Source: UBA5336 sp964492485 (GTDB taxonomy: Bacteria; Pseudomonadota; Alphaproteobacteria; Caulobacterales; Hyphomonadaceae). From it: DNA of 64,000 nucleotides. Under the pieces are notes generated by a model that did not search any database, had not been told where the DNA came from, and was given only the letters and a program-made list of their open reading frames with translations. A program made the position numbers and the translations under genes. The stretch spans positions 62,001-126,000 of the forward strand of contig CAZBKM010000002.1 of assembly GCA_964492485.1 (NCBI GenBank), given 5' to 3'. Positions within the stretch are counted from its first letter, which is position 1; the number at the start of each line of letters is the position of its first letter. This document shows, one piece after another, positions 25,641 through 35,647 of the stretch.

Positions 25641-25971
25641 TTACCCCACCCATGGCTATTAACCATGGCCGGATAAAAGCGCTTTTCTTGTCCGAGGTAA
25701 AGCGCTCGTTCGGAAACTCCCTGATATTCCTGCGCTGCAGAAAATGTTGCACGGTCTGAACGCGCTGCGGCCGGGTCGTCAGGTCAGATGTCTGGTCGAC
25801 CCGCGACCGATCAAAACTTCTGCGTGCAATTCAACAAGTTAACGCGTTCGCGGGCATGTTCCTGCAACGTTTCGGCGATTGGCGGACCTGACCGAATGGA
25901 GTAGTCCCATATCGTATGCAGACCCTGGCGGGGGGATGCACTCGGGTGGAGGAAGGAGAGACCCACTCAAG
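25641..25971. promoter_or_regulatory. Divergent intergenic region with palindromes
   Basis: This 331-base gap separates the leftward TPR cluster from the rightward TetR gene. Near the TPR start it holds two CCATGG sites around CTATTAA and, at 25675-25686, the perfect palindrome AAAAGCGCTTTT. It is more A/T-rich than its surroundings, as promoters usually are. On the TetR side GGAGGAAGGAGAG (25947-25959) is a strong ribosome-binding site. I see no small gene with convincing codon use. Confidence 0.4.
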
Positions 25972-26607
25972 ATGGCACGACCGAAACGTAGTGAGACCGA
26001 ACGGGAGGCGTTCCGTATCGAGGTCCGCAAGACGGCGCGGAAGCTCTTCCTCAGGGATGGTCCAGATGGCTTGTCCATGCGAAAGATCGCGCGGGAACTG
26101 GGGTGCTCGGCCACGACGCTTTACGCCTATTTCGACAATCGCAACGAGATCATTCGCAGTTTCCTGCGCGCGACCACGCAGGAGCTTGCCCAGACTTTCG
26201 AAGATCTGCGCGCGCGCGAGACCGATCCGCTGGAGCGGATTCGAGGGATGCTGCTCGCTTATGTCCGGCTGAGCATCGAAAAGCCGGAGGAGTTCCAGGT
26301 CGCGTTCCTAATGATGCCGGAGCGGATCGACGACCTTCCCGAGCCGGAGGTCTCGAACCTCTGCGCCGCGCCGACCTTCCGCATCATGCACGATACCCTT
26401 CGCGAGGCCATGGAGTCGGGCCAGATCGCCCGGCGCGATCCCTATCTGACCGCCCAGGCCCTGTGGGCTGCGGTTCATGGCACCGTCGCGCTGCGGATCA
26501 ACCTGGCGGGGGTTGGCTTTGCCGAGCAGGAACGCCTGACCCGCGAGGCGGTCGACCTGGCGCTGGGCGGCCTGGCAAGCCCATCGGTCGTGAGAGAGCC
26601 CGCCTGA
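25972..26607 (+). CDS. TetR/AcrR-family transcriptional regulator
   Basis: 211-residue repressor-type regulator. The N-terminal helix-turn-helix domain has ARKLFLRDGPDGLSMRKIAR, then ELGCSATTLYAYFDNRNEII, the classic TetR recognition region. The C-terminal ligand domain (residues about 80-205) resembles the WHG/TetR_C_13 type. The ATG at 25972 has a very strong GGAGGAAGGAGAG upstream. It is not adjacent to an efflux or acyl-CoA gene, so its target may be its own promoter or the divergent TPR cluster; both are inference. Confidence 0.9.
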   Translation: MARPKRSETEREAFRIEVRKTARKLFLRDGPDGLSMRKIARELGCSATTLYAYFDNRNEIIRSFLRATTQELAQTFEDLRARETDPLERIRGMLLAYVRLSIEKPEEFQVAFLMMPERIDDLPEPEVSNLCAAPTFRIMHDTLREAMESGQIARRDPYLTAQALWAAVHGTVALRINLAGVGFAEQERLTREAVDLALGGLASPSVVREPA

Positions 26608-26647
26608 CCGACGCGCGGGCTGGCGCAGCTTCCCCCCGGCGGACGCG

Positions 26648-27067
26648 CTATACCCCCTGGTCTCGGAGCGAGCTGCGGGCTGCGAGCCTAATCAGGAGGT
26701 CAAGCGCCTCCTGCGCGCGGTCCGCAGGGACGAACAGGTGGTCGTGATAGAAACCGGCAACGCAATTTGCGCTGATCCCGTGGCGGGCCAGCTCCCCCGT
26801 CACCGCAGCCAGGAACCCGACGGCATCGAGTGCGGAGTGCACGTTGAGCGTCAGCATGCGGGCGCGGAACGGAGAGACGCCGTCCAGCCCCTCGGCATCG
26901 GGCTCCGCCAGGATCAGGGTCACCCCCTCGGGCTCCTCGAACACCATCCGTGCCGCACGCCGCTGGGTCTGGGTTGGTGACACGCAGGTGACGAACCGGT
27001 AGACGCCCGGCTGCAGTTCCGGGTCCATCCCGGCGATCAACGCAGCCAGGTCCCGCACGCCGCTCAT
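26648..27067 (-). CDS. ACT-domain protein
   Basis: 139 residues of the small stand-alone ACT type (DUF2241-like). Two tandem ACT-like halves are visible: GVYRFVTCV with VTLILAEPDAEG, then MLTLNVHSALDAVGFLAAVTGELARHGISANCVAGFYHDHLFVP, which is the best-conserved stretch. Such proteins are thought to bind amino acids or related ligands; the ligand is unknown. Its ATG at 27067 overlaps the stop of the upstream sulfotransferase gene by four bases, so the two are probably co-translated. Confidence 0.85.
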   Translation of the reverse strand: MSGVRDLAALIAGMDPELQPGVYRFVTCVSPTQTQRRAARMVFEEPEGVTLILAEPDAEGLDGVSPFRARMLTLNVHSALDAVGFLAAVTGELARHGISANCVAGFYHDHLFVPADRAQEALDLLIRLAARSSLRDQGV

Positions 27068-28689
27068 GACTGCCCTTTCGTGCCGGCCGTATCGCCCCCG
27101 GTACCCAGATCGCCGGGCGCCACCATGAGCCCGGCCTCGGACAGGATCGCAAGCGCAGGGTCCATGGCGGGGCGATAGCGCACCCAACGTCCCATTGAGG
27201 ACGTATAGATGGGCTGGCGGACCTGGGTCGCACTGGCGGTCGCTACCGGGGCGGCATTCTCGTGAAAGGCCAGGCAGGCCGGATCGAAGGGCAGGCCGCA
27301 CATCTCCAGGAGGCGCCGCGTGACGGCCTCCTGGTCGGCAACCACGTCTTCATAATCGACGATTCGGAAGCGGCCGGGCGGCAATGTGGCCTCGTACGTG
27401 TCGATCAGCCGGTTGAACGCCACCGTGTAGCGGGCCGTCTGCGCCAGGTCGTAGGCATAGGCATAGTAGGAGAAGGCCGTCGCAAAGAGCTGCCGGTAAT
27501 TGCTGAGGACGGTGTCGGCCGGATGCCGCCGAAGGCAGATCACCCGTGCGCCAGGCAGCGCGGTCAGGAGGGCGGGCACGAAGAAGACATTGAGCGGCAT
27601 CTTGTCGGTGAAACGGCCGGACAGGCCCAGCGTGCCGCGCACGGTGTCAAGGTATCGCAGCCCGACCGCCGCCAGATCGACACGGGCTGCGGCCGCGAGG
27701 GTTTCGGGGTCCAGTACGAGACGGCCCGGCGTCCCGCTGATCCGCTTGAGGGCGACGGAGAAGTCGCTGAGCTCGCCGGCCGACGTCATGTCCGGGTGGC
27801 TGGTGAGGATGCGGTCGACCAGCGTGGTCCCGGTGCGTGGCATGCCGACAATGAAGATGGGCCCGTCCCCCTCGGGCTGCGGGGCCGGGCGAAGGGTCGC
27901 AGCGAGCTGCTGGGCGGCGGCGAAGCAGGCGCGGTCCGCCGTCTCGCGGTCGGGCAGCGTGGCGCGCTTGGCCGCCTTGCCGCGAGCGAGCCAGGCCATG
28001 GCTTCGCCAGGATGTCCGAGATCCTCCCACGCCTTGGCGAGCGCATGGGCGAGTTGCAGCGTGGTGTCGACGTCGGCGGTGTCACGCGCGGTCCAGGCCG
28101 CATCCAGCGCGGCGAGATCGTTCTCGTCCGGCGTCTGGCGGGTGATCGAAACGCGGGCAATCCAGGCGCGCGTCTCGCCAGGGTCGGCCGCCAGGCAACG
28201 GTCGAAGGCGGTGCGCGCCCCGTCGAAATCTCCGAGGAACTGAAGCGCGGCGCCTAGATTGTACTGATATCCGGCCTCGTCGGGTGCCGCCATGGTGGCG
28301 CGCCTGTAGTGCGCGACGGCCGCCTCGTGCCGCCCGGCCCGGCTCAGCACGACGCCGAGCGTGTCCTCCACCAGCGCCGATTGTGGCCCCTGCGCCGCCG
28401 CCCTGTGTGCGCGCGCCACCGCCTCGTCGCGGCGATTCAGGGCGATCAGGCACCGCGCCGCATGGGCGTCCGCCTCACCATCGCGATGGCCGAGCGCGAC
28501 GGCCCGGTCGAACAGGTCGAGCGCCTTGCGAAAATTTCCGTGGTCGAGCGCCAGAAGACCCAGGAGCAGATAGGGCTCGGGTGCGGATGCATCCTTTTTG
28601 ACCACCTCCAGGCAGAGAGAATGCGCCTTCTGATAGGCTTTTCTCTGTAGACATCGGCGTGCCTCGACCATCTCAGGGTGTATTCGCAT
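27064..28689 (-). CDS. TPR-containing sulfotransferase
   Basis: 541 residues. Residues about 1-240 are TPR repeats (PYLLLGLLALDHGNFRKALDLFDRA and similar). Residues about 255-520 are a sulfotransferase domain with the PAPS 5'-phosphosulfate loop FIVGMPRTGTTLVDRIL and the 3'-phosphate region CLRRHPADTVLSNYRQLF. Predicted to move sulfate from PAPS to a protein, lipid or sugar. No signal peptide is seen, so the reaction is probably cytosolic. It is upstream of, and overlaps, the ACT-domain gene. Confidence 0.88.
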   Translation of the reverse strand: MRIHPEMVEARRCLQRKAYQKAHSLCLEVVKKDASAPEPYLLLGLLALDHGNFRKALDLFDRAVALGHRDGEADAHAARCLIALNRRDEAVARAHRAAAQGPQSALVEDTLGVVLSRAGRHEAAVAHYRRATMAAPDEAGYQYNLGAALQFLGDFDGARTAFDRCLAADPGETRAWIARVSITRQTPDENDLAALDAAWTARDTADVDTTLQLAHALAKAWEDLGHPGEAMAWLARGKAAKRATLPDRETADRACFAAAQQLAATLRPAPQPEGDGPIFIVGMPRTGTTLVDRILTSHPDMTSAGELSDFSVALKRISGTPGRLVLDPETLAAAARVDLAAVGLRYLDTVRGTLGLSGRFTDKMPLNVFFVPALLTALPGARVICLRRHPADTVLSNYRQLFATAFSYYAYAYDLAQTARYTVAFNRLIDTYEATLPPGRFRIVDYEDVVADQEAVTRRLLEMCGLPFDPACLAFHENAAPVATASATQVRQPIYTSSMGRWVRYRPAMDPALAILSEAGLMVAPGDLGTGGDTAGTKGQS

Positions 28690-28854
28690 TCAGAAAAACC
28701 TCGAACGGTCAGGATTTAGTCACGGCTCCGGAAATGTGTCGGAATTGTCTCACCCTGAAACAAACACATGCTGACGCCTAGGGAATCTCTGGTCAAATGT
28801 TCAGCGTGCGGGCGTTATTGGCGTCATAAGCAGGTCGATCAATAGGGGTTCGAG

Positions 28855-31344
28855 ATGAGGTTTAATCTTCTGGCGACGTCAAGCGCCGTGGCACTGGCGT
28901 CGTTTTCACTTCCCGCTGCGCTGGCACAGGACGCCGATGAGGGCGTGCCGGAAGCGCGTCAGGAAACCATCATGGTCACGGCGACCCGGCGCGAGGGGAC
29001 GGTACAGGATGTCCCGATCAACATCGCAGCCGTGGGCGCCGACCAGATTGCCGAACAGGGAATCGAGGAGCTTGGCGACCTCATCGCCTTCGTGCCGGGT
29101 ATCAACCTGGTCGACCGGGGTCCGCGCCAGGGCAACCCGATCATCGTGCGTGGCCTGAATGCGGACCCCATCGGTTCCGGCGACGGCAACAATGATGGCG
29201 GCGGCACGGTGGCCACCTATCTGGGCGAGGTCCCGCTATTCATCGACCTGAAGCTGAACGATCTCGAACGGGTCGAGGTCCTGCTCGGGCCGCAGGGAAC
29301 GCTTTACGGCGCCGGCACGCTGGCAGGTGCGATCCGTTACATTCCGACCAAACCGCAATTTGGTGAGGATACGGCGGAATTGCGGGCCGAGGCCTTCATG
29401 TATGGCGAGGCCGACGACGTCTCCACCGATATGGGCTTCACCTTCAACAAGTCGTTCGGCGACAATTTCGCGATCCGCGGCTCTCTCGATTATCTCGATG
29501 ACAGCGGCTTCGTGGATCAGCCCTATCTCCTGATCGAGCCGGGCGTATCGAACCCGGACCCGGACTTCAGCGACCCCGCCGACGTGGCGGCCAATCTGCG
29601 CAGTGAAGAGGACGTCGACTCCGAGCAGACGCTGTCGGGCCGGATCGCCGCGCGCTGGACGCCGACGGACTGGCTCGACGGAACGCTGACCTATTACTAT
29701 CAGAACGTCGATGTGGGGGGGCGCCGCATCTCCTCCCAGCGCGCCGAAGTCATCGAAGCGGGCCCGTTCGAGAACGCCAAGCGCGTGCCGGAGCCGAACG
29801 AGATCACGAACGACCTGATCGCCCTGGAAGTCATCGCGGATCTTGGCTTTGCTGAACTGACCTCGGCCACCGGCTACTCGACCTTCGAGGATGACGGCCA
29901 GCGCGACCAGAACGATCTGTTGATCTCGCTGGAGTACTCCTACGAGCTGTTTCCGGCCTTCGCGTCGCTGACCCGGGAGGTGGGCGAGACGGAAACCTTC
30001 ACCCAGGAAGTCCGCCTGGTCTCCACGACGGCCGGTCCGCTAAACTGGATCGTGGGCGGATTCTACAGCCAGCAAGAGTTGGTGGAGTCATCGTCGGAGT
30101 TCACGCCGAACTACGACACCTATGCAATCAACGAACTGGGCTTCACCTTCCTCGTCGACAGGCCGGATGACCTCGAATACTTTTCGCAAGTGCGAACGGA
30201 GCTTGTCGAAACCGCGATCTTTGGCGAGGTCGGCTACGACCTGACCGACCGTTGGACGGTCACCGTCGGCGGGCGTTACTATGACTACGAACTGAAAGAG
30301 TTCAGCGCGGTCGATTTCCCTCTGTTCGACCTGTCGTTCGAGCCGCTCAGCCTGGACGAGATCCGCAACCAGCCCTTCGACGACGAGCTTGGCCAGGCCG
30401 AAGACGGCTTCCTCTACAAGTTCAACACAGCCTACGAGATCACCGACGACATTCTGGTCTATGCGACGGTGAGCGAGGGGTACCGGATCGGCAATTCAAA
30501 CGGTCTGGGCCCCTGCCCTGAGTTCGACCCGGACGCCACCCAGGGCGCCTGCGCGCTGGCCCCCGGTCAGCAGTTTGGCCCCAATCCCGGCGACGTCGCC
30601 CAGTTCGACGAACGCCAGTACGGCCCGGACCAGACCACCAATTACGAGATCGGCGCCAAGACGGCCTGGCTCGGCGGGGATCTGGTGCTGAATGGTGCGG
30701 TGTTCTTCGTCGACTGGACCGACCCGCAGGTCTCCTCCGCCACGGTGAACGCGAACATCCCGATCACAATCAATGCGGCGGGCGCGGAGTCGACCGGCGT
30801 CGAACTGCAGGGCCAGTGGCTGGTCACCGACCAGTTCAACGTCCGGGGCTCCTATTCCTATGCCAGCACGGAGCTGACCGAGGACGTGCCCAACCTGATC
30901 CGGACGATCACACCGCCCGGCTTTGGCACGGCCTTTATCGATGGCGAGGCAGGCGACCGCCTGCCGGGCTCTCCGGAGCAGCAATTCTCCCTGTTCGGCG
31001 AGTATGACGTGCCGCTGGCCAACGGGAACAATTGGGTCTTCCGGGGATCCTACGCCTGGCAGGGCGATATCCTGACGCGAACCGGCGGACGCGGAAACTC
31101 GGTCACGCTGGACAGCTATGGTGTGGCGAACGTCTCGGGCACCTACGAGACCGATGCCTGGCAGGCGACGGTGTTCGTCAACAACCTGTTCGACGAATAT
31201 GTCGAGACCGGCATCGTCGGTACGCCCCTGTCCAACCAGGTCGTGGAGGATGTGAACGGCGATCCGGTCACGGTGCGTACGCACTACGCAACGCTTGGTC
31301 CGCCGCGCACCATCGGTGTCCGTCTGCGCTACTTCTGGGAATAG
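28855..31344 (+). CDS. TonB-dependent receptor
   Basis: 829 residues, outer membrane. The signal peptide ends at AALAQ. A TonB-box-like ETIMVTATRRE precedes the plug (about residues 45-165): VPINIAAVGADQIAEQG, FVPGINLVDRGPRQGNPIIV, VPLFIDLKLNDLERVEVLLG, GPQGTLYGAGTLAGAIRYI. The barrel has many D/E-rich extracellular loops and ends GVRLRYFWE, which is unusual because the last residue is not aromatic. It stands alone, divergent from the sulfotransferase gene and followed by a good terminator. Ligand unknown. Confidence 0.94.
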   Translation: MRFNLLATSSAVALASFSLPAALAQDADEGVPEARQETIMVTATRREGTVQDVPINIAAVGADQIAEQGIEELGDLIAFVPGINLVDRGPRQGNPIIVRGLNADPIGSGDGNNDGGGTVATYLGEVPLFIDLKLNDLERVEVLLGPQGTLYGAGTLAGAIRYIPTKPQFGEDTAELRAEAFMYGEADDVSTDMGFTFNKSFGDNFAIRGSLDYLDDSGFVDQPYLLIEPGVSNPDPDFSDPADVAANLRSEEDVDSEQTLSGRIAARWTPTDWLDGTLTYYYQNVDVGGRRISSQRAEVIEAGPFENAKRVPEPNEITNDLIALEVIADLGFAELTSATGYSTFEDDGQRDQNDLLISLEYSYELFPAFASLTREVGETETFTQEVRLVSTTAGPLNWIVGGFYSQQELVESSSEFTPNYDTYAINELGFTFLVDRPDDLEYFSQVRTELVETAIFGEVGYDLTDRWTVTVGGRYYDYELKEFSAVDFPLFDLSFEPLSLDEIRNQPFDDELGQAEDGFLYKFNTAYEITDDILVYATVSEGYRIGNSNGLGPCPEFDPDATQGACALAPGQQFGPNPGDVAQFDERQYGPDQTTNYEIGAKTAWLGGDLVLNGAVFFVDWTDPQVSSATVNANIPITINAAGAESTGVELQGQWLVTDQFNVRGSYSYASTELTEDVPNLIRTITPPGFGTAFIDGEAGDRLPGSPEQQFSLFGEYDVPLANGNNWVFRGSYAWQGDILTRTGGRGNSVTLDSYGVANVSGTYETDAWQATVFVNNLFDEYVETGIVGTPLSNQVVEDVNGDPVTVRTHYATLGPPRTIGVRLRYFWE

Positions 31345-31453
31345 ATCCTTACAGGCGACGTGGGAGCCGGGTCTTTCGCAGGTCTCCACTGGCGAGCGGG
31401 TACCTTCGCTCCGGCCTTTCATTCGCCAGGCCCGCCTAAGGCCATCGGACAAG

Positions 31454-31480
31454 CGGCCGCCCCCAGGGGCGGCCGTTTCT
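31454..31480 (+). terminator. Rho-independent terminator after the TonB receptor
   Basis: A GC-rich hairpin with arms CGGCCGCCC and GGGCGGCCG and a four-base loop is followed by TTTCT. It lies 109 bases after the receptor stop and before the DUF1800 gene. Confidence 0.75.
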
Positions 31481-31583
31481 CGTCGGATGTGAGGTTTTTT
31501 CACATCGTCGCGACGGATTTGCCAACCGCTTGCGTTCAAGCTCCGGAGATCACCGTACGACCGTAACAAGGCCGGGGAGCGCC

Positions 31584-32942
31584 ATGTCCATGACCGCCGC
31601 TATCGCTGCCACGCGTTTCGGGCTGGGGGCCCGCCCGGGCGAACTCGACACGATTGCGAGGACGGGACCGGAGCCGTGGCTCCTGGATCAGCTTCAGCCC
31701 GACACGGCGCGCCTGTTTCCGGCCGGAGGCCTGAAAGACGCCGCAACCCATCTGAAGACCCTGTTCGACTATTTCGGCGGGGGTCGACGCGGCGAGCCGG
31801 CGACACCCGATCCGGAGGAGGCCGCAGCTTTCCGGCGTACGGCAGGCGGCGTGCTGCGTGCCGAAATCGGCGCGCGAATGCGCCACGGCGCCCTGACGCC
31901 TGCCCCCTTCCACGAGCGCCTGACCCGGTTCTGGGCGAACCATTTCTCCGTCTCCACGCGCAGCCTGCAAACGCTGCTGATCGCCGGTGCCTTCGAGCGT
32001 GAGGCGATCCGTCCGCATGTGCTGGGAAGGTTTCAGGACCTGGCCGAGGCGGCCGTGTTTCATCAGGGGCTTCTGGTCTATCTCGACAATTGGCAATCCA
32101 TCGGACCCGGTTCGCGGGCCGGACGGCGAAGCGGGCGGGGGCTGAACGAGAATCTGGCCCGCGAAGTGCTGGAGCTGCACACGGTCACGCCCGAGGCGGG
32201 CTACACCCAGGACGATGTGACGGAGTTCGCGCGCGCGCTGACCGGCTGGACGGTGGGCAATCGCCGCCTGGGACGCGACCAGTTGGGCGAGGTCGCCTTC
32301 ATCGACCTGTTGCACGAGCCAGGTCGCCGGCGGGTTCTCGGGCAGTCATATGGCGAAACGGGAGGCGAACAGGCCCGTGCGATCCTGCGCGACCTGTGTA
32401 CGCGTCCGGAAACGGCCCGCAACGTCGCCACGAAGCTCGCCCGCCACATGCTGGCGGACGAGCCGCCGCTCGAGCTGGTCCAGACGTTGACGGCACGCTT
32501 CCTCGAAACGGGCGGCGATCTCATGGCGCTCTACCGAGCCCTGGTGTCTCACCCCGAGGCCTGGGGACCCGAGGCCGGAAAGGTCAAGACGCCGGACGAA
32601 CTGGTCACGTCGACCGCACGTCTTCTTGGGCTCCAGCAGGCACTCGCCGGCGACCCGGGCGACGTGCTGGAAAGCCTTGCCCAACGGCCGTTCAACGCGC
32701 CGTCGCCGGAGGGCTGGCCGGACACTGCGGAGGCCTGGATCGGCCCGGACTCGCTGACCAAGCGGATCGAGTGGGCGAACCGGGTGGCAAGCCGCGCGCC
32801 GGACCTCGACGCCCGGGAGCTGCTTCGTCTCGCCCTGGGTCCGCGCGCCGGCGAGGACACGCTGCAGGCCGTCGCCCGGGCCGAAAGCGGCGCTCAGGCA
32901 CTCGCCCTTGCCCTCATGAGTCCGGACTTCCAACGGAGATAG
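31584..32942 (+). CDS. DUF1800 family protein
   Basis: 452 residues. Family landmarks include the N-terminal ATRFGLGARPGEL, FWANHFSV near residue 125, LNENLAREVLELHTV near residue 188 and YTQDDVTEFARALTGWTV. The start at 31584 is preceded by GGGGAGC; an earlier in-frame ATG at 31530 would add a tail unlike the family. DUF1800 genes are almost always followed by a DUF1501 gene, as here with two bases between. The function is unknown; the pair is thought to act in the envelope. No Sec signal is evident in this protein. Confidence 0.9.
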   Translation: MSMTAAIAATRFGLGARPGELDTIARTGPEPWLLDQLQPDTARLFPAGGLKDAATHLKTLFDYFGGGRRGEPATPDPEEAAAFRRTAGGVLRAEIGARMRHGALTPAPFHERLTRFWANHFSVSTRSLQTLLIAGAFEREAIRPHVLGRFQDLAEAAVFHQGLLVYLDNWQSIGPGSRAGRRSGRGLNENLAREVLELHTVTPEAGYTQDDVTEFARALTGWTVGNRRLGRDQLGEVAFIDLLHEPGRRRVLGQSYGETGGEQARAILRDLCTRPETARNVATKLARHMLADEPPLELVQTLTARFLETGGDLMALYRALVSHPEAWGPEAGKVKTPDELVTSTARLLGLQQALAGDPGDVLESLAQRPFNAPSPEGWPDTAEAWIGPDSLTKRIEWANRVASRAPDLDARELLRLALGPRAGEDTLQAVARAESGAQALALALMSPDFQRR

Positions 32943-32944
32943 AC

Positions 32945-34090
32945 ATGACCGATCTCTCACGCCGCCATGCGCTTCGCCTGATCGGGGCCGGCGCCCTCTC
33001 GACCGTGGCCCTCCCCCGCATGGCCTTTGCCGACGGCGTCGAGGGACGCAGCCTGGTCTTCGTGATCTTGCGTGGCGCCATGGACGGCCTGGCCGCGCTG
33101 ATCCCGGACGACCGCGAGACCGAGGCCCTGCGCGGATCGATCCTGCCCGAAATCGGCGACCGTCTCGACCTGGGAAACGGCTTTCGCCTTCACCCCACGC
33201 TCGAAGGGCTGCAGGGACTTTACCGGGCGCGCGAGGCCGGTTTCGTCCACGCTGCCGCCACCGCATACCGCGACCGATCGCATTTCGACGGGCAGGACGC
33301 GCTGGAAACCCTCGCACCGGCCGGCACCCGTGACGGCTGGCTCAATCGGGCGACCGCCGCCCTGGGCGGCCAGGCGCTTGCGGTGGGGTACGCGCTGCCT
33401 CTGGCGCTGAAGGGACCGGCGCCCGCGCGGAACTGGGCACCTGCGGTGTTCGAGCCGGCCTCGGACGATCTCGCGCGGCGGCTGCAGGATCTGTATGCGG
33501 CCGACCCCCTTCTGGCCGACGCGCTGGCCACCGCGCGGGCCATGCCGGCACCGGAGACCGACATGGCGGGCCAGGGTGGCGCGCGGGGCATACCCTATGC
33601 CGCGACCCTCCAGGCCCTTGGGGAGCTGATGGCCGCACCCGACGGGCCGGGCATCGGCATGGTCTCGCTCGACGGCTGGGACACCCATGCCAACCAGGCC
33701 CAGGCGCTGCGGGCCCGGTTCGCGCAGCTCGATCTGGGCCTCGCCCGGCTGAAATCCGCACTCGGCCCGAAATGGGCGACCACATGCGTCGTGATGTGCT
33801 CGGAATTCGGGCGCACAGCGGCTGCGAACGGCACGCGCGGAACCGACCACGGCACCGGCGGTCTGACCATCCTGGCAGGCGGCGCCGTGGCCGGCGGGCG
33901 TGTGCACGGTGACTGGCCGGGCCTGTCCCCGCGCAATCTGCATGAGGGCAGAGACCTCGCCCCGGCGAACGCGGTCGAGGCGGTCCTCAAGGGGGTCCTG
34001 CGCGACCATCTGGGCCTGTCGCGGACCGTACTGGACAGCGAGGTGCTGCCGGGTCGCGCGCCGGCGCTCGACGGCCTGATCACCGCCTGA
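32945..34090 (+). CDS. Tat-exported DUF1501 family protein
   Basis: 381 residues. The N-terminus DLSRRHALRLIGAGALSTVA is a twin-arginine signal, so the protein is probably exported folded. Family motifs include FVILRGAMDGLAAL, AYRDRSHFDGQDALE, MVSLDGWDTHANQAQ, CSEFGRTAAANGTRGTDHGT and GGRVHGDWPGL, with Asp/His residues that resemble a sulfatase/phosphatase-like metal site. Its partner DUF1800 gene lies two bases upstream. The substrate is unknown. Confidence 0.9.
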   Translation: MTDLSRRHALRLIGAGALSTVALPRMAFADGVEGRSLVFVILRGAMDGLAALIPDDRETEALRGSILPEIGDRLDLGNGFRLHPTLEGLQGLYRAREAGFVHAAATAYRDRSHFDGQDALETLAPAGTRDGWLNRATAALGGQALAVGYALPLALKGPAPARNWAPAVFEPASDDLARRLQDLYAADPLLADALATARAMPAPETDMAGQGGARGIPYAATLQALGELMAAPDGPGIGMVSLDGWDTHANQAQALRARFAQLDLGLARLKSALGPKWATTCVVMCSEFGRTAAANGTRGTDHGTGGLTILAGGAVAGGRVHGDWPGLSPRNLHEGRDLAPANAVEAVLKGVLRDHLGLSRTVLDSEVLPGRAPALDGLITA

Positions 34091-34171
34091 AGATCGGGCG
34101 GCGTCGCCTCAAGATCGGGCATTGCCGCACGCCCCCTGCAAACACCGTCCGGGTTCGGCGCAAGCGCCATA

Positions 34172-34194
34172 CCAGGAGAATTGAATTCCCCTGG
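34172..34194. promoter_or_regulatory. 23-base near-perfect palindrome upstream of the Anbu operon
   Basis: Arms CCAGG-n-GAATT and AATTC-n-CCTGG flank a central G at 34183; the only mismatch is A34177 against C34189. The site ends 21 bases before the first gene of the operon. The symmetry and spacing suggest an operator for a dimeric repressor. No candidate regulator is next to it. Confidence 0.5.
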
Positions 34195-34215
34195 GGCGCG
34201 GAACACTCTCGCGCG

Positions 34216-35646
34216 ATGACGGACACACCGCCCCCCTTCGACGAGATGTACGGCCATGGCGGCGCAGCCCGCGCGCCGTATGTCGACGTTGATGCCTGGC
34301 TGCACGAAGCCGACCACAAATCCCTGCTGGCAAAGGCCCGCGAGGCGGAGGCGGCCTTCCGCCGCACGGGCATCACCTTCAATGTCTACAGCGAGACTGC
34401 GGCCGAGGAACGCCTGATCCCGTTCGACATCGTGCCGCGCATCCTGTCCGGTGCCGAATGGGCCCGGCTGACGCGCGGGATCGAACAGCGGGTACGCGCG
34501 CTCAACGCCTTCCTGCAGGACATCTATGGCCGCCAGGAAATCCTGAAGGCCGGCCGGCTGCCCGTATCGCTGATCGCCCGCAACAACGCCTATCTGCCGC
34601 ACATGGCCGGGATGGTCCCGCCCGGTGGCGTGTTTACCCATGTGGTCGGTGTCGACCTCGTGCGGACGGCCGAGAACGAGTTCTTCGTTCTGGAAGACAA
34701 CACGCGCACGCCATCCGGAGTGTCCTACATGCTGGAGAACCGGGAAACGATGCTGCAGCTATTCCCGGAGCTGTTCGCCCGCCTGAAGGTCCGCCCGGTC
34801 AACACCTATCCCCAGCTTCTGCGTCGATCGCTCGGGGAATGCGTGCCGCCGGGCTTTCAGGGCGGACGGGCCTGTGTGGCGGTTTTGACGCCGGGTCTCT
34901 ACAACGCCGCCTATTACGAACATGCGTTCCTCGCCGACCAGATGGGTGCGGAACTGGTCGAGTCGCAGGACCTGCGCATCGTCGACGGCCGTCTGGCCAT
35001 GCGCACGACCGAGGGCTATCAGCCGATCGACGTCCTTTACCGCCGCGTCGACGATGCGTTCCTCGATCCCCTGAGTTTCCGGCCGGAATCGCAATTGGGC
35101 GTCGCAGGCCTGTTCGATGTCTATCGGGCCGGAAACCTGACCCTCGCCAACGCGCCAGGGGCAGGCATCGCCGACGACAAGGCCGTGTATTCCTACATGC
35201 CGGACATCGTGGAGTTCTATACCGGGGAGCCGGCCATACTGAAGAACGTGCCCACCTGGCGTTGCGGCGAGCCCGACGCCCTCGCCTATGTGCTCGACCA
35301 CCTTTCGGAACTGGTCGTGAAGGAGGTGCACGGGGCCGGCGGATACGGCATGCTGGTGGGCCCGGCGGCAAGCCGGAAGGAGATCGCCGCATTTCGAAAG
35401 AAGCTGAAGGCGCAACCGGCCAACTACATCGCCCAGCCGACGCTGTCGCTCTCCACTGTGCCGATCCTGACCCGGGCGGGGCTGGCGCCACGCCATGTCG
35501 ACCTCAGACCCTTCGTTCTGGTGGCGCCTGACCGGATCCGGATCGCACCGGGCGGGCTCACCCGTGTGGCGCTGAAGAAGGGGTCGCTGGTGGTGAATTC
35601 CAGCCAGGGCGGTGGCACCAAGGATACATGGGTGCTGGAAGACTGA
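34216..35646 (+). CDS. Circularly permuted ATP-grasp family protein
   Basis: 476 residues of the DUF404/DUF407 type (circularly permuted ATP-grasp, type 2). Motifs: FDEMYGHGGAARAPY at the N-terminus, GITFNVYSE, FPFDIVPRI-like RLIPFDIVPRI, the ligand loop FFVLEDNTRTPSGVSYMLEN near residue 160, VVKEVHGAGGYGMLVGP near residue 370, and the end VNSSQGGGTKDTWVLED. Predicted to form an amide or peptide-like bond using ATP. It heads a four-gene operon with alpha-E, transglutaminase-like and Anbu proteins, a set conserved in many proteobacteria; the product of the pathway is not established. Confidence 0.92.
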   Translation: MTDTPPPFDEMYGHGGAARAPYVDVDAWLHEADHKSLLAKAREAEAAFRRTGITFNVYSETAAEERLIPFDIVPRILSGAEWARLTRGIEQRVRALNAFLQDIYGRQEILKAGRLPVSLIARNNAYLPHMAGMVPPGGVFTHVVGVDLVRTAENEFFVLEDNTRTPSGVSYMLENRETMLQLFPELFARLKVRPVNTYPQLLRRSLGECVPPGFQGGRACVAVLTPGLYNAAYYEHAFLADQMGAELVESQDLRIVDGRLAMRTTEGYQPIDVLYRRVDDAFLDPLSFRPESQLGVAGLFDVYRAGNLTLANAPGAGIADDKAVYSYMPDIVEFYTGEPAILKNVPTWRCGEPDALAYVLDHLSELVVKEVHGAGGYGMLVGPAASRKEIAAFRKKLKAQPANYIAQPTLSLSTVPILTRAGLAPRHVDLRPFVLVAPDRIRIAPGGLTRVALKKGSLVVNSSQGGGTKDTWVLED

Positions 35647-35647
35647 G